The notes: a model not told the origin generated them from the letters alone. A DNA stretch of 64,000 bases from Phaeobacter sp. 11ANDIMAR09 (GCF_001294455.1 NZ_LIKT01000021.1:23072-87071); one strand, 5' to 3'; shown: positions 35,433-44,976, numbered from the stretch's first letter. Program-made: numbers and translations.

Positions 35433-36440
35433 CTAGTTCCAGCCCTTGCGGAAAAAATGGGGGGAGGCGCCGAATTTCCGTTTGAACTGGCGGGAGAAAT
35501 GCGTCGAGCTGTTGAAACCTGAGGCGAGGGCGATTTCAGTGACGCTCATCGCGGTTTCATTCATCAAGGCAAAGGCATGAGCCAGGCGCATGTCAAAGTA
35601 GACATGCATTGGGCTTTGATCCAGATAGCGCGAGAACAGGCGCTCAAGTTGGCGACGCGAAATGTCGAGCTGGTCACAAAGTTCCCCGATCGTGAGCGGA
35701 TCCTCAATGGCGGATTGCATCAGTTGCAGCGCGTTCAACAGCCGCTGATTGCGGCTGCCGATGGCGACGGCATAGTTGGATTTCTGAGGGGTGGCCTGCC
35801 CACCAGAGCGCACATGCAGACACATGTCGGCCACGATGATTGCCAGCTGCTTGCCATGGCGGGCTTCGATCAGGTTGAGCATCAGATCTGTCGCCGCATT
35901 GCCGCCACCACAGGTCATCAGGGGGCCGCTGATCTCAAAACTATTGGCCGAAGGCGCTAGCTCTGGGTAACTCTCTTGAAAACCGGGCTGGTTTTCCCAA
36001 TGCAGCGTAAAGGCCTGATCGCGGATCAACCCCGCCTGGGCAAGGGCAAAGGCGCCGGTACAGATCCCACCAATCGAGCGGCCAAACCGGCTTTCGCGGC
36101 GCAGCCAGTTCAAAGTGGGATCCCCTGCAGTGGACTGTGGCTCGACCCCGGCGCAGACAAATCCCAAAGCATCGGTGGGCAGCGGTTGCAGTGCCATATC
36201 CGGTGTCACCATCATGCCGTTAGAACAGCGGATTGGTGCACCGTCCTCTGTCATGATGAACCAGCGGTAGAGTTTGGTGTTTGTCACCTGATTGGCAATG
36301 CGCAGCGGTTCGATCGCGGCGGCCACTGGCAGCATTGTCGCCTTGGGCAACAAAAGGAAATAAAAATCCTGTGGTGCGCCGGAATGGGGGACGGCCAGGG
36401 TGGCTGCGGCACCTTTTTGAACAAAATTGTCATCTGTCAT
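35433..36440 (-). CDS. GlxA family transcriptional regulator (DJ-1/PfpI plus AraC domains)
   Basis: 335 residues from ATG 36440 (MTDDNFVQKG), with AGGAC upstream; the frame opens earlier at 36770 in non-coding-looking sequence. The N-terminal amidotransferase-like domain (about 25-195) has FGRSIGGICTGAFALAQAGL at the nucleophile-elbow position. The C-terminal AraC domain (about 235-335) has two helix-turn-helix units: IGELCDQLDISRRQLERLF and VTEIALASGFNSSTHFSRQF. Relatives such as GbdR, CdhR and ArgR control quaternary amine or amino acid catabolism. The target here is unknown. It diverges from clpP. Confidence 0.87.
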   Translation of the reverse strand: MTDDNFVQKGAAATLAVPHSGAPQDFYFLLLPKATMLPVAAAIEPLRIANQVTNTKLYRWFIMTEDGAPIRCSNGMMVTPDMALQPLPTDALGFVCAGVEPQSTAGDPTLNWLRRESRFGRSIGGICTGAFALAQAGLIRDQAFTLHWENQPGFQESYPELAPSANSFEISGPLMTCGGGNAATDLMLNLIEARHGKQLAIIVADMCLHVRSGGQATPQKSNYAVAIGSRNQRLLNALQLMQSAIEDPLTIGELCDQLDISRRQLERLFSRYLDQSPMHVYFDMRLAHAFALMNETAMSVTEIALASGFNSSTHFSRQFKRKFGASPHFFRKGWN

Positions 36441-36787
36441 GGCGATGTCCTGGTCCAAAGAGCGGGGGGTATCCGCTGAGGCAAGAGGGGGGCCAAGGTG
36501 TAAAGCTGCCGCCAGGGGTCGATTTGCGACATCACAATGCGGCCTTGTTTTGCACCTGTCCTGTTTAGCGTTTACTGTGCTTGCGCGGCCAGCAGCCCTG
36601 AAATAGCGACAGCGTTCAGACGATTTGCGACGCCTGTGCCACAGTTGGGAATTGCGGCAGTGCTGGATAGGGGACAGGGGCGTAAAAACAAAAGCCACCT
36701 CTTGCAGCCCCAAGGGGGCGATACTAAGACTCGGGTAACACTCTGTCTGGTATGGTGCCAGACATAACACAACGCAGGCAGGTTCGC
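36441..36787. other. Divergent promoter region between the GlxA-type regulator and clpP
   Basis: 347 bases without a gene. It includes a candidate heat-shock-type promoter for clpP (36701-36725); nothing else is recognisable. Confidence 0.4.
36701..36725 (+). promoter_or_regulatory. Candidate RpoH-like promoter of clpP
   Basis: CTTGCA and GATACT boxes separated by 13 bases, about 62 bases before the clpP start. CTTG-type -35 boxes with a 13-15 base spacer are typical of alphaproteobacterial heat-shock promoters, but the -10 match is weak. Confidence 0.25.
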
Positions 36788-37420
36788 ATGATTGATCCCA
36801 GAGAAACTTACATGAATACCCTCGTCCCTATGGTGGTCGAACAGACCAGCCGCGGCGAACGGGCCTATGATATTTTTTCCCGCCTGCTGAAAGAGCGGAT
36901 TATCTTCCTCAACGGTCCGGTACATGACGGCATGTCCTCGCTGATCGTGGCGCAGCTCTTGCATCTCGAGGCCGAGAACCCAAGCAAAGAGATCTCGATG
37001 TATATCAACTCCCCTGGTGGCGTTGTGACCTCGGGGCTGTCGATCTATGACACCATGCAGTACATCAAACCCAAGGTTTCGACCCTGGTGATTGGTCAGG
37101 CGGCTTCGATGGGTTCGCTGCTGCTGACGGCTGGTGAAAAAGGCATGCGGTTCTCGCTGCCCAATTCCCGGGTCATGGTGCACCAGCCCTCTGGCGGCTT
37201 CCAGGGCCAGGCCACCGACATCATGATCCACGCTGAAGAGACGCTGAAACTGAAGCGCCGCTTGAACGAGATCTATGTTAAGCACACCGGTCAGGAGTTG
37301 GAGAAGGTTGAAGCGGCGCTGGAACGGGATAACTTCATGGATCCTGAAGAGGCCAAAGCCTTTGGTCTGATTGACGAAATCGTTGAAAACCGCGCCAAAG
37401 GTGACGACGAGAAGAGCTAA
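36788..37420 (+). CDS. clpP: ATP-dependent Clp protease proteolytic subunit
   Basis: 210 residues from ATG 36788 ([19 protein letters not shown]), preceded by GGCAGGT; an upstream in-frame ATG would add 12 atypical residues. The catalytic triad is intact: Ser107 in GQAASMGS, His132 in VHQPSGG, and Asp181 in ERDNFMDP. ClpP forms the two-ring barrel that degrades unfolded and tagged proteins delivered by ClpX or ClpA in the cytoplasm. It is separated from clpX by 143 bases with a terminator-like hairpin. Confidence 0.96.
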   Translation: MIDPRETYMNTLVPMVVEQTSRGERAYDIFSRLLKERIIFLNGPVHDGMSSLIVAQLLHLEAENPSKEISMYINSPGGVVTSGLSIYDTMQYIKPKVSTLVIGQAASMGSLLLTAGEKGMRFSLPNSRVMVHQPSGGFQGQATDIMIHAEETLKLKRRLNEIYVKHTGQELEKVEAALERDNFMDPEEAKAFGLIDEIVENRAKGDDEKS

Positions 37421-37441
37421 GGCTCGCTGATAAGTTACACT

Positions 37442-37473
37442 ATGTGCCCCGGTTCTGCGGGGCGCATATTTTG
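37442..37473 (+). terminator. Terminator-like hairpin between clpP and clpX
   Basis: Stem ATGTGCCCCG / CGGGGCGCAT with a 6-base loop followed by ATTTTG, 22 bases past clpP. It suggests clpX has its own promoter or receives partial read-through. Confidence 0.65.
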
Positions 37474-37563
37474 ACATTGTGGCCGCCGCTGGGCTGTCAT
37501 AAGCTGACTGATAGGCGCAGAGCCCGGAGAAGCCGGCACTGCGAGCGGACTGAAAGGTAGACC

Positions 37564-38832
37564 ATGGCGACGAATTCGAGTGGCGACAGCAAGAACACGC
37601 TTTACTGCAGCTTTTGTGGCAAAAGCCAACATGAGGTGCGCAAACTGATTGCGGGCCCCACCGTGTTCATCTGCGACGAATGCGTTGAACTTTGCATGGA
37701 TATCATCCGTGAAGAGACGAAAGCCTCTGGTTTGAAGGCCACCGATGGTGTGCCCAGCCCCAAAGATATCTGCGAAGTTCTGGATGACTATGTGATTGGT
37801 CAGGCCATGGCGAAGAAGGTTCTGTCTGTGGCGGTTCACAACCACTACAAACGTTTGAACCATGCGCAAAAGGCTGGCAATGATATTGAATTGGCAAAAT
37901 CCAACATCCTGCTGATTGGCCCCACAGGCTGCGGTAAGACCCTGCTGGCCCAGACACTGGCCCGCATTCTGGATGTGCCCTTTACCATGGCGGATGCGAC
38001 CACATTGACCGAAGCGGGTTACGTCGGTGAGGATGTCGAGAACATCATTCTGAAACTGCTTCAGGCCTCGGAATACAATGTTGAGCGCGCGCAGCGTGGT
38101 ATCGTTTATATTGACGAAGTCGACAAGATCACCCGCAAGTCGGAAAACCCCTCGATCACCCGCGATGTGTCGGGCGAGGGTGTGCAGCAGGCGCTGCTGA
38201 AACTGATGGAAGGCACTGTTGCTTCGGTGCCGCCACAGGGCGGTCGCAAGCATCCCCAGCAGGAGTTCCTGCAGGTGGACACTACCAATATCCTGTTCAT
38301 CTGCGGTGGCGCCTTTGCTGGTCTGGACCGGATCATTGCGCAGCGCGGCAAGGGCTCTGCCATGGGCTTTGGCGCTGATGTGCGCAACAATGATGACCGC
38401 GGTGTTGGGGAGATCTTCCAGGAGCTGGAGCCGGAAGATCTGCTGAAATTTGGTCTGATCCCGGAATTTGTTGGCCGTCTGCCGGTTCTGGCAACCTTGG
38501 AAGATCTGGATGAGGACGCGCTTGTCACCATTCTGACCAAGCCCAAGAACGCGCTGGTGAAACAGTATCAGCGCCTGTTCGAGCTGGAAGAGACCGAGCT
38601 GGACTTTACGCCCGAAGCGCTGAGCGCCATCGCCAAACGCGCGATTGAGCGTAAGACCGGCGCGCGGGGCCTGCGGTCGATCCTTGAGGATCTGCTGTTG
38701 GAGACCATGTTTGAGCTGCCGGGAATGGAAAGTGTTTCCAAGGTGGTGGTGAATGAAGAGGCTGTGACCTCGGATGCGCAGCCGCTGATGATCCATGAGG
38801 ATGCGGAAAAAGAACCGGCTTCGGCAGGTTAA
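37564..38832 (+). CDS. clpX: ATP-dependent Clp protease ATP-binding subunit ClpX
   Basis: 422 residues. The N-terminal zinc-binding domain has [10 protein letters not shown] and [10 protein letters not shown] (Cys15, 18, 37, 40). The AAA+ module has Walker [13 protein letters not shown], Walker [12 protein letters not shown], the pore loop [10 protein letters not shown], and sensor 2 near [11 protein letters not shown]. The ClpP-docking loop IGF is replaced by the usual region around [11 protein letters not shown]. ClpX unfolds substrates and feeds ClpP; in alphaproteobacteria it also controls cell-cycle proteins. A perfect terminator follows. Confidence 0.96.
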   Translation: MATNSSGDSKNTLYCSFCGKSQHEVRKLIAGPTVFICDECVELCMDIIREETKASGLKATDGVPSPKDICEVLDDYVIGQAMAKKVLSVAVHNHYKRLNHAQKAGNDIELAKSNILLIGPTGCGKTLLAQTLARILDVPFTMADATTLTEAGYVGEDVENIILKLLQASEYNVERAQRGIVYIDEVDKITRKSENPSITRDVSGEGVQQALLKLMEGTVASVPPQGGRKHPQQEFLQVDTTNILFICGGAFAGLDRIIAQRGKGSAMGFGADVRNNDDRGVGEIFQELEPEDLLKFGLIPEFVGRLPVLATLEDLDEDALVTILTKPKNALVKQYQRLFELEETELDFTPEALSAIAKRAIERKTGARGLRSILEDLLLETMFELPGMESVSKVVVNEEAVTSDAQPLMIHEDAEKEPASAG

Positions 38833-38870
38833 GAGATTTGAAATTGGGGTGTTAGATCAGCTCAGATGGG

Positions 38871-38907
38871 ATGGCCGATGTTTTACGACATCGGCCATTT
38901 TGTTTTG
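38871..38907 (+). terminator. Rho-independent terminator after clpX
   Basis: Perfect 11-bp stem ATGGCCGATGT / ACATCGGCCAT with a 6-base loop and tail TTTGTTTTG. Confidence 0.85.
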
Positions 38908-38914
38908 CCTGCGG

Positions 38915-38985
38915 GGGGAGAAGGGGGCTTTGCCCCCTCGGGCCCTATGGACCCTCACCCCCAGGATATTTGTGGCCAAATGAAA
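38915..38985. repeat. Interspersed intergenic repeat candidate (REP-like, Rhodobacteraceae type)
   Basis: A GGGGGCTTTGCCCCC hairpin followed by a GGCCCTATGGACC segment and CCCCAGGATATTTGTGGCC. I recall very similar strings scattered between genes in Roseobacter-group genomes. I saw no second copy in this window, so its repeat nature rests on that memory. Confidence 0.5.
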
Positions 38986-38995
38986 GGGAAGACAG

Positions 38996-39367
38996 ATGGC
39001 GAGGATTAGGCGAATTTCGTCCGGCGGTGAGTTTGAAAAGAAAGTCGGCTATTGCCGTGCGGTGGTGGCGGGCGGTTTTGTGCATGTTGCCGGCACCGTG
39101 GGGCAGGGGGAGGATGTTGTCAGCCAGTGTCGCTCGGCCCTGGAAATCATCGGCAAGGCTTTGGAAGAGGCCGGAGTCGGTTTTTCGGATGTGGTTCGGG
39201 TGCATTACTATCTGCCGGAGGCTGAGGAGTTTGAGGCTTGCTGGCCAATGCTGGCGGAGGTTTTTGGGGGTAATCCGCCTGCAGCGACTATGATAGAGAC
39301 GGGACTGATTGATCCAAAGTACCGCATCGAGATTGAAGTGACGGCCCTGGCCTCAAAAACCACCTGA
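38996..39367 (+). CDS. RidA family (YjgF/YER057c/UK114) protein
   Basis: 123 residues, one RidA domain over the whole length. The start is ARIRRISSGGEFEKKVGYCR and the core is VVRVHYYLPEAEEFE followed by the end motif RIEIEVTALA. RidA enzymes hydrolyse reactive enamines and imines made by PLP enzymes. The archetypal catalytic arginine region (usually xRVCxx) is not obvious here, so it may belong to a RidA subgroup without imine deaminase activity. It stands alone after clpX behind GGGAAG. Confidence 0.85.
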   Translation: MARIRRISSGGEFEKKVGYCRAVVAGGFVHVAGTVGQGEDVVSQCRSALEIIGKALEEAGVGFSDVVRVHYYLPEAEEFEACWPMLAEVFGGNPPAATMIETGLIDPKYRIEIEVTALASKTT

Positions 39368-39562
39368 TTTAGTAAACTTTTTGATTGTCCTGTCCGGGCA
39401 TTGGATCTAAAACAGTGGCAGGCTGATATGGCCTGCCGCGTGCAGTCATAGTGACAGGGTGAACATATCAAAACTGCCAAGAACTTCGTCTTTTGCATAG
39501 GAAGGTCTTGAGGTAATGCGCGCGCTGACAACACGATCTTCCGTTGTTTAAGGACAGGCGCA

Positions 39563-40126
39563 ATGCGCAACTTTACCGATGCCAAAGCCATGGCAAAATC
39601 TCTGCGGAGCTCTTTAGCAGAGCAGGGGCTGGAGCTTTCCCATTCGCAATCTCTGGAGCTGGTGGCGCGGCAGTTTGATCTGCCAGACTGGAATGTTCTG
39701 GCCTCCCAAATCAAAGCAAAATCAAAGGGTTCGCCGATGCCAACTGCGATCCCGATCAGCCCGGCGATCCCGATCATCCGCAGCTTTGACAGCGACAAAG
39801 CACAGGGTTTTTATGTCGGGTATCTGGGGTTTCGGGTCGATTGGGAGCATCGACATGCGGATCATCTGCCTCTCTATCAGCAGATTTCGCGCTCTGGCTG
39901 CCTGTTGCATGTGAGCGAGCATCATGGCGATGCCACGCCTGGTGGGCGCTGCTTTATTCCGATGCAACAGCTGAAGGCCTTGCATGCAGAGCTGCAGGCC
40001 AAGGATTACCCCAATCTGAACCCGGCTATTGAAACCGTGCCCTGGGGGCTGCAGATCACGCTGACTGATCCCTTTGGCAACCGGTTGACTTTCTGTGAAC
40101 AGCTGACCGAGGCTACCGAAACTTAA
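39563..40126 (+). CDS. Glyoxalase-fold protein with N-terminal glyoxalase-related domain
   Basis: 187 residues. Residues 1-52 are a small helical glyoxalase-related domain (NFTDAKAMAKSLRSSL to LPDWNVLASQI). Residues 65-180 form a vicinal-oxygen-chelate domain (IPIIRSFDSDKAQGFYVGYL, PWGLQITLTDPFGNRLTFCE). The pattern matches bleomycin-resistance/glyoxalase superfamily proteins that bind small ligands or metal. The metal ligands are not fully evident and the substrate is unknown. It is preceded by AAGGACAGG and stands alone. Confidence 0.82.
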   Translation: MRNFTDAKAMAKSLRSSLAEQGLELSHSQSLELVARQFDLPDWNVLASQIKAKSKGSPMPTAIPISPAIPIIRSFDSDKAQGFYVGYLGFRVDWEHRHADHLPLYQQISRSGCLLHVSEHHGDATPGGRCFIPMQQLKALHAELQAKDYPNLNPAIETVPWGLQITLTDPFGNRLTFCEQLTEATET

Positions 40127-40239
40127 GGCTCTCCAGATAGACTTGCCAAAACCCGCCAGGGCCCTTGGATGCTGGTGCAAGCCACTGGACCTTGGCGGGA
40201 ATTTACGTCATACGGATAGGGAAATCTTCGGAGGCATTC

Positions 40240-40626
40240 ATGGGAATCCTGAACACTCTTTTGCGCGCTGTGACCTGGTGGAATGGTCAGACGCTGAATA
40301 CCCAGATCTTTACCGCCCGCAAGGGAATCAAGGTGGGAGAGGATGACCAGGGCAATGTGTTTTACCACACTGCAGATGACAGCCGTCGCTGGGTGATCTT
40401 TAACGGCGAAGTCGAGGCCTCGCGCATCGGCGCTGACTGGCACGGCTGGCTGCACCGCACCTTTGACGAGCTGCCCAGCAAGAAGCCGCTGGTGCATAAG
40501 GAATGGGAAAAGCCGCATCAGGAAAACCTGACTGGCACATTGAAGGCCTATGCCCCGGCCGGATCCATCCGCAGTGGCGCGCGCCCGGAAGCCCGCAACG
40601 ACTATGAGGCCTGGGTGCCGGAATAA
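40240..40626 (+). CDS. NADH:ubiquinone oxidoreductase accessory subunit, NDUFA12 family
   Basis: 128 residues from ATG 40240 with CGGAGG before it; earlier in-frame ATGs lack a ribosome site. The NDUFA12/B17.2 signature is clear: [33 protein letters not shown] and [11 protein letters not shown]. This is a supernumerary subunit of complex I on its matrix/cytoplasmic face, conserved from alphaproteobacteria to mitochondria. It begins the conserved NDUFA12-mlaD-DUF2155-aat neighbourhood. A hairpin with a T-rich tail follows. Confidence 0.92.
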   Translation: MGILNTLLRAVTWWNGQTLNTQIFTARKGIKVGEDDQGNVFYHTADDSRRWVIFNGEVEASRIGADWHGWLHRTFDELPSKKPLVHKEWEKPHQENLTGTLKAYAPAGSIRSGARPEARNDYEAWVPE

Positions 40627-40659
40627 GCTCCGGCCTCGGGATTGCTTGCACATATCACT

Positions 40660-40701
40660 GGACCCAAGGGCGGAGCGGCTCTTTGGTCCTTTCCTCTTTT
40701 T
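40660..40701 (+). terminator. Terminator after the NDUFA12 gene
   Basis: A 12-position stem starting GGACC and closing GGTCC, with one mismatch and one G-T pair, a 6-base loop, then a T-rich tail TTTCCTCTTTTT. Confidence 0.65.
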
Positions 40702-40727
40702 GACCCATTGATTTAGGCAGAGACGCA

Positions 40728-41180
40728 ATGTCGCACAACACAACAGAAGTTCTGACCGGCGGGCTGGTCCTGGCAGCAGCTATCGGGTTTGCCGTCTATG
40801 CAGGGCAGGTCGCGGGCCTGTCGGCAGGCAACAGCGGCTACGAGCTGAGCGCTTCCTTCCGTTCGCTGGAAGGCGTGGGCGTGGGCACTGATGTGCGGCT
40901 GGCCGGGGTCAAGATCGGCACTGTGACCGGGGTTGACCTGAATGCAGTAACCTTCCGGGCCGATACCCGGTTTTCGGTCCTCGAAGGCATCCAGGTGCCG
41001 GATGATAGCTCGGTCATCATCTCCTCCGAGGGGCTGTTGGGAGGGAATTTTGTGGAGATAATGCCGGGTGGTTCGCCTTTCAATTTTGAACCGGGCGACG
41101 AGGTTCTGGATACCCAGGGCGCTGTAAGCCTGATCTCACTCTTGGTGAAGTTTGTCTCTGGCAGCGGGGGCGACTCGTGA
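40728..41180 (+). CDS. mlaD: MlaD family phospholipid transport protein
   Basis: 150 residues. One N-terminal helix (about 9-26, TGGLVLAAAIGFAVYAGQV) anchors a single MCE domain in the periplasm, with FRSLEGVGVGTDVRLAGVKI at its start and IISSEGLLGGNFVEIMPGG. MlaD forms a hexameric ring that passes phospholipids between outer and inner membranes with the MlaFEB transporter. The other mla genes are not in this window. It overlaps DUF2155 at TGA/GTG. Confidence 0.9.
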   Translation: MSHNTTEVLTGGLVLAAAIGFAVYAGQVAGLSAGNSGYELSASFRSLEGVGVGTDVRLAGVKIGTVTGVDLNAVTFRADTRFSVLEGIQVPDDSSVIISSEGLLGGNFVEIMPGGSPFNFEPGDEVLDTQGAVSLISLLVKFVSGSGGDS

Positions 41181-41572
41181 TTTCTGCACTGTTTCGTAAG
41201 CTTGCGCTGGGAGGGGGCTGCGCACTGGCCCTGGCCGCACCGATTGCGGCCCAGGACCCAGCGGAGCGCGGTGTTTCAGCCGTTCTGCGGGGGCTGGATA
41301 AGGTCAACGGCCACACTCTGGATGTGGAAATCCAGATTGGGGGCAGTGCGGAACTCTACGGGCTGATCGTCACGCTGACGGAATGTCGCTACCCAGTGGC
41401 AAACCCAACGGGGGATGCCTATGCCTATTTGACCATACGCGACCCGCTAAAGGGTGAACTGTTCTTTGACGGCTGGATGATTGCCTCCAGCCCGGCTCTG
41501 TCGGCGCTGGATCATGCGCGCTATGATGTCTGGGTCATCCGCTGCAACAGCAGCCTCGGCGAGGGCAACTGA
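41177..41572 (+). CDS. Exported DUF2155 domain protein
   Basis: 131 residues starting at GTG 41177, overlapping the mlaD stop by four bases. The signal peptide (FRKLALGGGCALALAAPIAAQ) is followed by the DUF2155 domain: VLRGLDKVNGHTLDVEIQIG, LTECRYPVANPTGDAYAYL and LDHARYDVWVIRCN. The function is unknown; the constant link with mlaD and complex I genes in Rhodobacterales suggests an envelope role. Its last 52 bases overlap the 3' end of aat on the other strand. Confidence 0.9.
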   Translation: MISALFRKLALGGGCALALAAPIAAQDPAERGVSAVLRGLDKVNGHTLDVEIQIGGSAELYGLIVTLTECRYPVANPTGDAYAYLTIRDPLKGELFFDGWMIASSPALSALDHARYDVWVIRCNSSLGEGN

Positions 41573-42156
41573 GGTGCGCTGAAATCGGCCTCGTGCTGCA
41601 GGGCTTGCTGTAGCCGGGCCTTATAGGCGGCGCGGCTGATCTCGATCGCCCCCAGTGAGGCCAGATGCGGCGTCAGAAACTGGGTATCGCAGAGTTGAAA
41701 CCCAGCCTGGCGCAGCCGGTCGATCAGATAGGCGAGTGCGATTTTTGAGGTGTCACGCTGACGCGAAAACATGCTTTCGCCAAAGAACCCAGCGCCTAGT
41801 GAAACCCCATAGACACCGCCCACCAACCTGTTCTGATCCCAGACCTCCAGCGAGTGGGCATGGCCCAGGTCATGCAGCTCTTGATAGCCGGTATGGATGT
41901 CCTCATTGATCCAGGTTTCCTCGCGCTCGGCGCAGGCTTCCACCACCTCAGCAAAGGCGCGGTTCACCGTGATCTCATAGTTATCACGGCGGATGGTTTT
42001 GGCCAGAGAGCGGGAGATATGGAACTGATCGAGCGGGAAAATGCCACGGAGTTTGGGATCAACCCAAAAAACCTCATCGTCTTCGCGGTGCTCGGACATC
42101 GGGAATACACCGATGGAATAGGCGTGCAGCAAGAGATCCGGTGTGAGGGTCATCAA
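41521..42156 (-). CDS. aat: Leucyl/phenylalanyl-tRNA-protein transferase
   Basis: 211 residues. Family motifs are YSIGVFPMSEHREDDEVFWV near the start, RGIFPLDQFHISRSLAK, and VWDQNRLVGGVYGVSLGAGF with GESMFSRQRDTSKIAL. The enzyme attaches Leu or Phe from tRNA to the N-terminus of proteins starting with Arg or Lys, marking them for ClpS-ClpAP degradation in the cytoplasm. Convergent 52-base overlap with DUF2155 at the 3' end. Upstream is the accBC operon on the same strand, separated by a terminator. Confidence 0.94.
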   Translation of the reverse strand: MMTLTPDLLLHAYSIGVFPMSEHREDDEVFWVDPKLRGIFPLDQFHISRSLAKTIRRDNYEITVNRAFAEVVEACAEREETWINEDIHTGYQELHDLGHAHSLEVWDQNRLVGGVYGVSLGAGFFGESMFSRQRDTSKIALAYLIDRLRQAGFQLCDTQFLTPHLASLGAIEISRAAYKARLQQALQHEADFSAPQLPSPRLLLQRMTQTS

Positions 42157-42204
42157 TTTGCCTGAACAACAAAATGGGAAACTGCGGCAGAGGTGGGGGA
42201 TGTG

Positions 42205-42232
42205 AAAGGGGCGCTCCGCAAAGAAGCGCCCC
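42205..42232 (-). terminator. Terminator after accC
   Basis: Perfect 8-bp stem GGGGCGCT / AGCGCCCC with a 9-base loop and TTT on the minus-strand side, 17 bases past the accC stop. Confidence 0.7.
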
Positions 42233-42248
42233 AGTTCAATAGGGACTT

Positions 42249-43598
42249 TTAGGCCCCGAGGTTTTCTTCCAGCCAGCGTTCCAGCCAGTGAATGCCGTAA
42301 TCGCCGGACTGAACGTCAGGCTCTGCGAGAAGGGCGTGGAACAGCGGTACGGTGGTGTCGATCCCATCAACGATCAACTCGCCCAGGGCGCGGCTGAGAC
42401 GCGCCAGCGCCTCGGGGCGGTCGCGGCCATGCACGATCAGCTTGCCAATCAGGCTGTCGTAATAGGGCGGGATCGAATAGCCGTCATACAGTGCCGAATC
42501 CATCCGCACGCCCAGGCCACCAGGGGCGTGGTAGGCGGTGATCTTGCCGGGGCAGGGCGCAAAGTTCGGCAGCTTTTCCGCGTTGATGCGCACCTCGATG
42601 GCATGACCGTTGATCTGCAGGTCTTCCTGGGTAAAGGACAGCGGCAGGCCGGCCGCAACGCGGATTTGTTCGCGCACCAGGTCGACACCAAAGATGGCCT
42701 CGGTCACCGGGTGTTCCACCTGTAGACGGGTGTTCATCTCGATGAAATAGAACTCGCCATCTTCATAGAGGAATTCAACCGTGCCCGCGCCTGAGTATTT
42801 CATCGCACCAACCGCGTCGGCGCAGATTTTACCAATACGTGCCCGCTCTTCGGGGGGGATGCAGGGGCCGGGGGCCTCTTCAAAGACCTTCTGGTGGCGG
42901 CGCTGCAGAGAGCAGTCGCGTTCGGCCAGATGCACACCATTGCCCTTGCCATCGCCAAAGACCTGCACTTCGATGTGACGCGGCTTCTGGAGGTATTTCT
43001 CCATATAGACTTCGTCATTGCCAAAGGCAGCTTTTGCTTCCGAACGTGCCGTGGAAAAGGCCACATCGATGTCAGCAGCCGAGGTGGCCACCTTCATGCC
43101 GCGCCCACCACCACCGGCGGTGGCCTTGATGATCACAGGGTACCCCATGTCGGCAGCGGCCTTGCGGGCGCTTTCCACAGTGGGAACGCCGCCTTCGGAA
43201 CCGGGCACCACCGGGATACCCAGTTTCTGCGCGGTGTCCTTGGCGGTGATCTTGTCGCCCATGGTGCGGATATCTTGCGCCGAAGGGCCGATAAAGGTCA
43301 GCCCGTGGTCTTCGATGATCTGCACAAAATTGGCGTTCTCGGACAAAAAGCCATAGCCGGGATGCACCGCTTGGGCGCCGGTGATCTCGCAGGCCGAGAT
43401 AATGGCCGGAATAGACAGGTAGCTCTGCGCGCCTGAAGGCGGACCAATGCAGACCGATTCATCGGCCATACGCACATGCATGGCATCGGCATCTGCGGTG
43501 GAATGCACCGCAACCGATTTGATGCCCATTTCGCGGCAGGCCCGGATCACGCGCAGGGCGATTTCTCCGCGGTTGGCAATCAGGATCTTGTCAAACAT
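42249..43598 (-). CDS. accC: Acetyl-CoA carboxylase biotin carboxylase subunit
   Basis: 449 residues, the standard length. It starts [20 protein letters not shown]. The ATP-grasp domain has the glycine-rich lid [32 protein letters not shown], and [16 protein letters not shown] with the catalytic residues. It carboxylates biotin on AccB with ATP and bicarbonate, the first step of fatty acid synthesis. It follows accB by nine bases in an operon. AccA and AccD must be elsewhere. Confidence 0.96.
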   Translation of the reverse strand: MFDKILIANRGEIALRVIRACREMGIKSVAVHSTADADAMHVRMADESVCIGPPSGAQSYLSIPAIISACEITGAQAVHPGYGFLSENANFVQIIEDHGLTFIGPSAQDIRTMGDKITAKDTAQKLGIPVVPGSEGGVPTVESARKAAADMGYPVIIKATAGGGGRGMKVATSAADIDVAFSTARSEAKAAFGNDEVYMEKYLQKPRHIEVQVFGDGKGNGVHLAERDCSLQRRHQKVFEEAPGPCIPPEERARIGKICADAVGAMKYSGAGTVEFLYEDGEFYFIEMNTRLQVEHPVTEAIFGVDLVREQIRVAAGLPLSFTQEDLQINGHAIEVRINAEKLPNFAPCPGKITAYHAPGGLGVRMDSALYDGYSIPPYYDSLIGKLIVHGRDRPEALARLSRALGELIVDGIDTTVPLFHALLAEPDVQSGDYGIHWLERWLEENLGA

Positions 43599-43607
43599 GG
43601 GCTGCCC

Positions 43608-44108
43608 TTACTCGATGATGGCCAGCGGAGATCCGAATTCGACGGCGGCACCATCTTCAACCAGGATGCGCTTGACGGTGCCGGATTTTGGCGCCGGGAT
43701 GTGGTTCATGGTCTTCATCGCTTCGACGATCAACAGCGTGTCGCCCTCGTTGACCTGTTTGCCAACGGAGATAAAGGCGGGTGAGCCGGGCTCGGCCTGC
43801 AGATAGACCGTGCCCACCATGGGGGAGGTCACAGCACCAGGGTGACTGGCGGGATCATCCGAAGGCGCAGGGGCCGCTGCGGCAGCAGGCGCCGCTGCGG
43901 CGGGGACCGCGGCTGCAACGGGGGCCGCCATCTGAACCGGAGCAGGGGCTGCGGCAACAACTTGTGTCTGACGCGAGACCCGAACATTCAGGCTGTCGTC
44001 TTCGCTATAATCGCGCTTGACCTCCAGTTCGGTCAGGTCGTTCTCCTGCAGCAATTCGGCCAGAGCCTTGATGAATGCTACGTCCGCTTCGTGAGTTTTG
44101 TTGGTCAT
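43608..44108 (-). CDS. accB: Acetyl-CoA carboxylase biotin carboxyl carrier protein
   Basis: 166 residues from ATG 44108 with GAGGATACA upstream; the frame opens 81 bases earlier without a ribosome site. The N-terminal helical part ([19 protein letters not shown]) is followed by an Ala/Pro-rich flexible linker (about 50-85). The biotinyl domain closes the protein, with the target lysine in [14 protein letters not shown]. It carries carboxybiotin between AccC and the transferase. First gene of accBC. Confidence 0.95.
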   Translation of the reverse strand: MTNKTHEADVAFIKALAELLQENDLTELEVKRDYSEDDSLNVRVSRQTQVVAAAPAPVQMAAPVAAAVPAAAAPAAAAAPAPSDDPASHPGAVTSPMVGTVYLQAEPGSPAFISVGKQVNEGDTLLIVEAMKTMNHIPAPKSGTVKRILVEDGAAVEFGSPLAIIE

Positions 44109-44302
44109 TGTATCCTCAGCGTGTCCTCTGCCGGTTCCGACAGGCCCACCAACACACGGCAGGCCGAAATTAAAGCGCTTATAGGGCAAGCTTTACCACA
44201 AGGAAAGCTCTGTCGGTTGGCAGTGATTTATGGCCCACAAGATGGGGAGAGTCGGCGGGATTCGCAATCGTTGCGCTGAATTTTTGCCGCCGGGCCGCTG
44301 AT

Positions 44303-44842
44303 CTAGAGCGGCATGCCGCTGAGTTTGGCCACCAGTTCGGGCAGCTTTCGGGCGTTGAACTTCTGCAATAGATGGGCGCGATGGGTTTCAATCGTACGAT
44401 AGGACAGATCCAGCTTCAGTCCGATTTCCTTTGCCGAAAGGCCCTTGCAAGTCAGGATCGCCACCTCGCGCTCACGCGGAGTGAGGCTGACAACGGGGCG
44501 ATCCTCGGAAATATCAGCAAAGGACCAAACACCAGTGCGAAAGGGGGCCTCGGGGCTGATGGAGCGCCCCCGGACCCGGCACCAGAACAGCTCACCGGAG
44601 AGACGACGCATAATACGCTCATCATTATAGAGCCCGGTTTTAGCGCCTTCATCCTGCTGCAGCACCTGCGCAATGCGATGGTAATCTTCCTGGCTGGGGT
44701 ACAGCTCGGCTATCAGCACATCGGCGTGATCCGCAGGTGTGCCACCAAAGGTGAGGGCAAACTGCTGATTGCATCGCTTGATGACGCGGTTTTCCAAAAC
44801 GGCGAGGCCCACAGGGGCATGATCAAAGGCTATATCGCTCAT
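44303..44842 (-). CDS. LuxR-family regulator with N-terminal PAS domain
   Basis: About 179 residues from ATG 44842 (MSDIAFDHAPVGL); starts at 44893 or 44929 would add 17-29 residues with no clear ribosome site. A PAS-like sensor covers about 5-105 (AVLENRVIKRCNQQFALTFG, SGELFWCRVRGRSI). The C-terminal helix-turn-helix is LuxR type: LTPREREVAILTCKGLSAKE with IGLKLDLSYRTIETHRAHLL. There is no receiver domain, so it probably senses a ligand or redox signal directly. It diverges from the acyl-CoA synthetase gene, 134 bases away, its likely target. Confidence 0.85.
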   Translation of the reverse strand: MSDIAFDHAPVGLAVLENRVIKRCNQQFALTFGGTPADHADVLIAELYPSQEDYHRIAQVLQQDEGAKTGLYNDERIMRRLSGELFWCRVRGRSISPEAPFRTGVWSFADISEDRPVVSLTPREREVAILTCKGLSAKEIGLKLDLSYRTIETHRAHLLQKFNARKLPELVAKLSGMPL

Positions 44843-44976
44843 GGCCTCTATTAACCGGGTATTTTTGCGGAATTGAAGGGAAAGCTGCACCATGGAAGGG
44901 TGTTTTTGACAGGCTCTTTGTCGCAACACTCCGGGGAGGGAGGACGGGAGCCGGAAGTTCAGGAGGAGATGAGGCG

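Noticed and set aside
37435..38796. 453-codon open frame on the minus strand opposite clpX
   Set aside because: Shadow of clpX; no recognisable domain.
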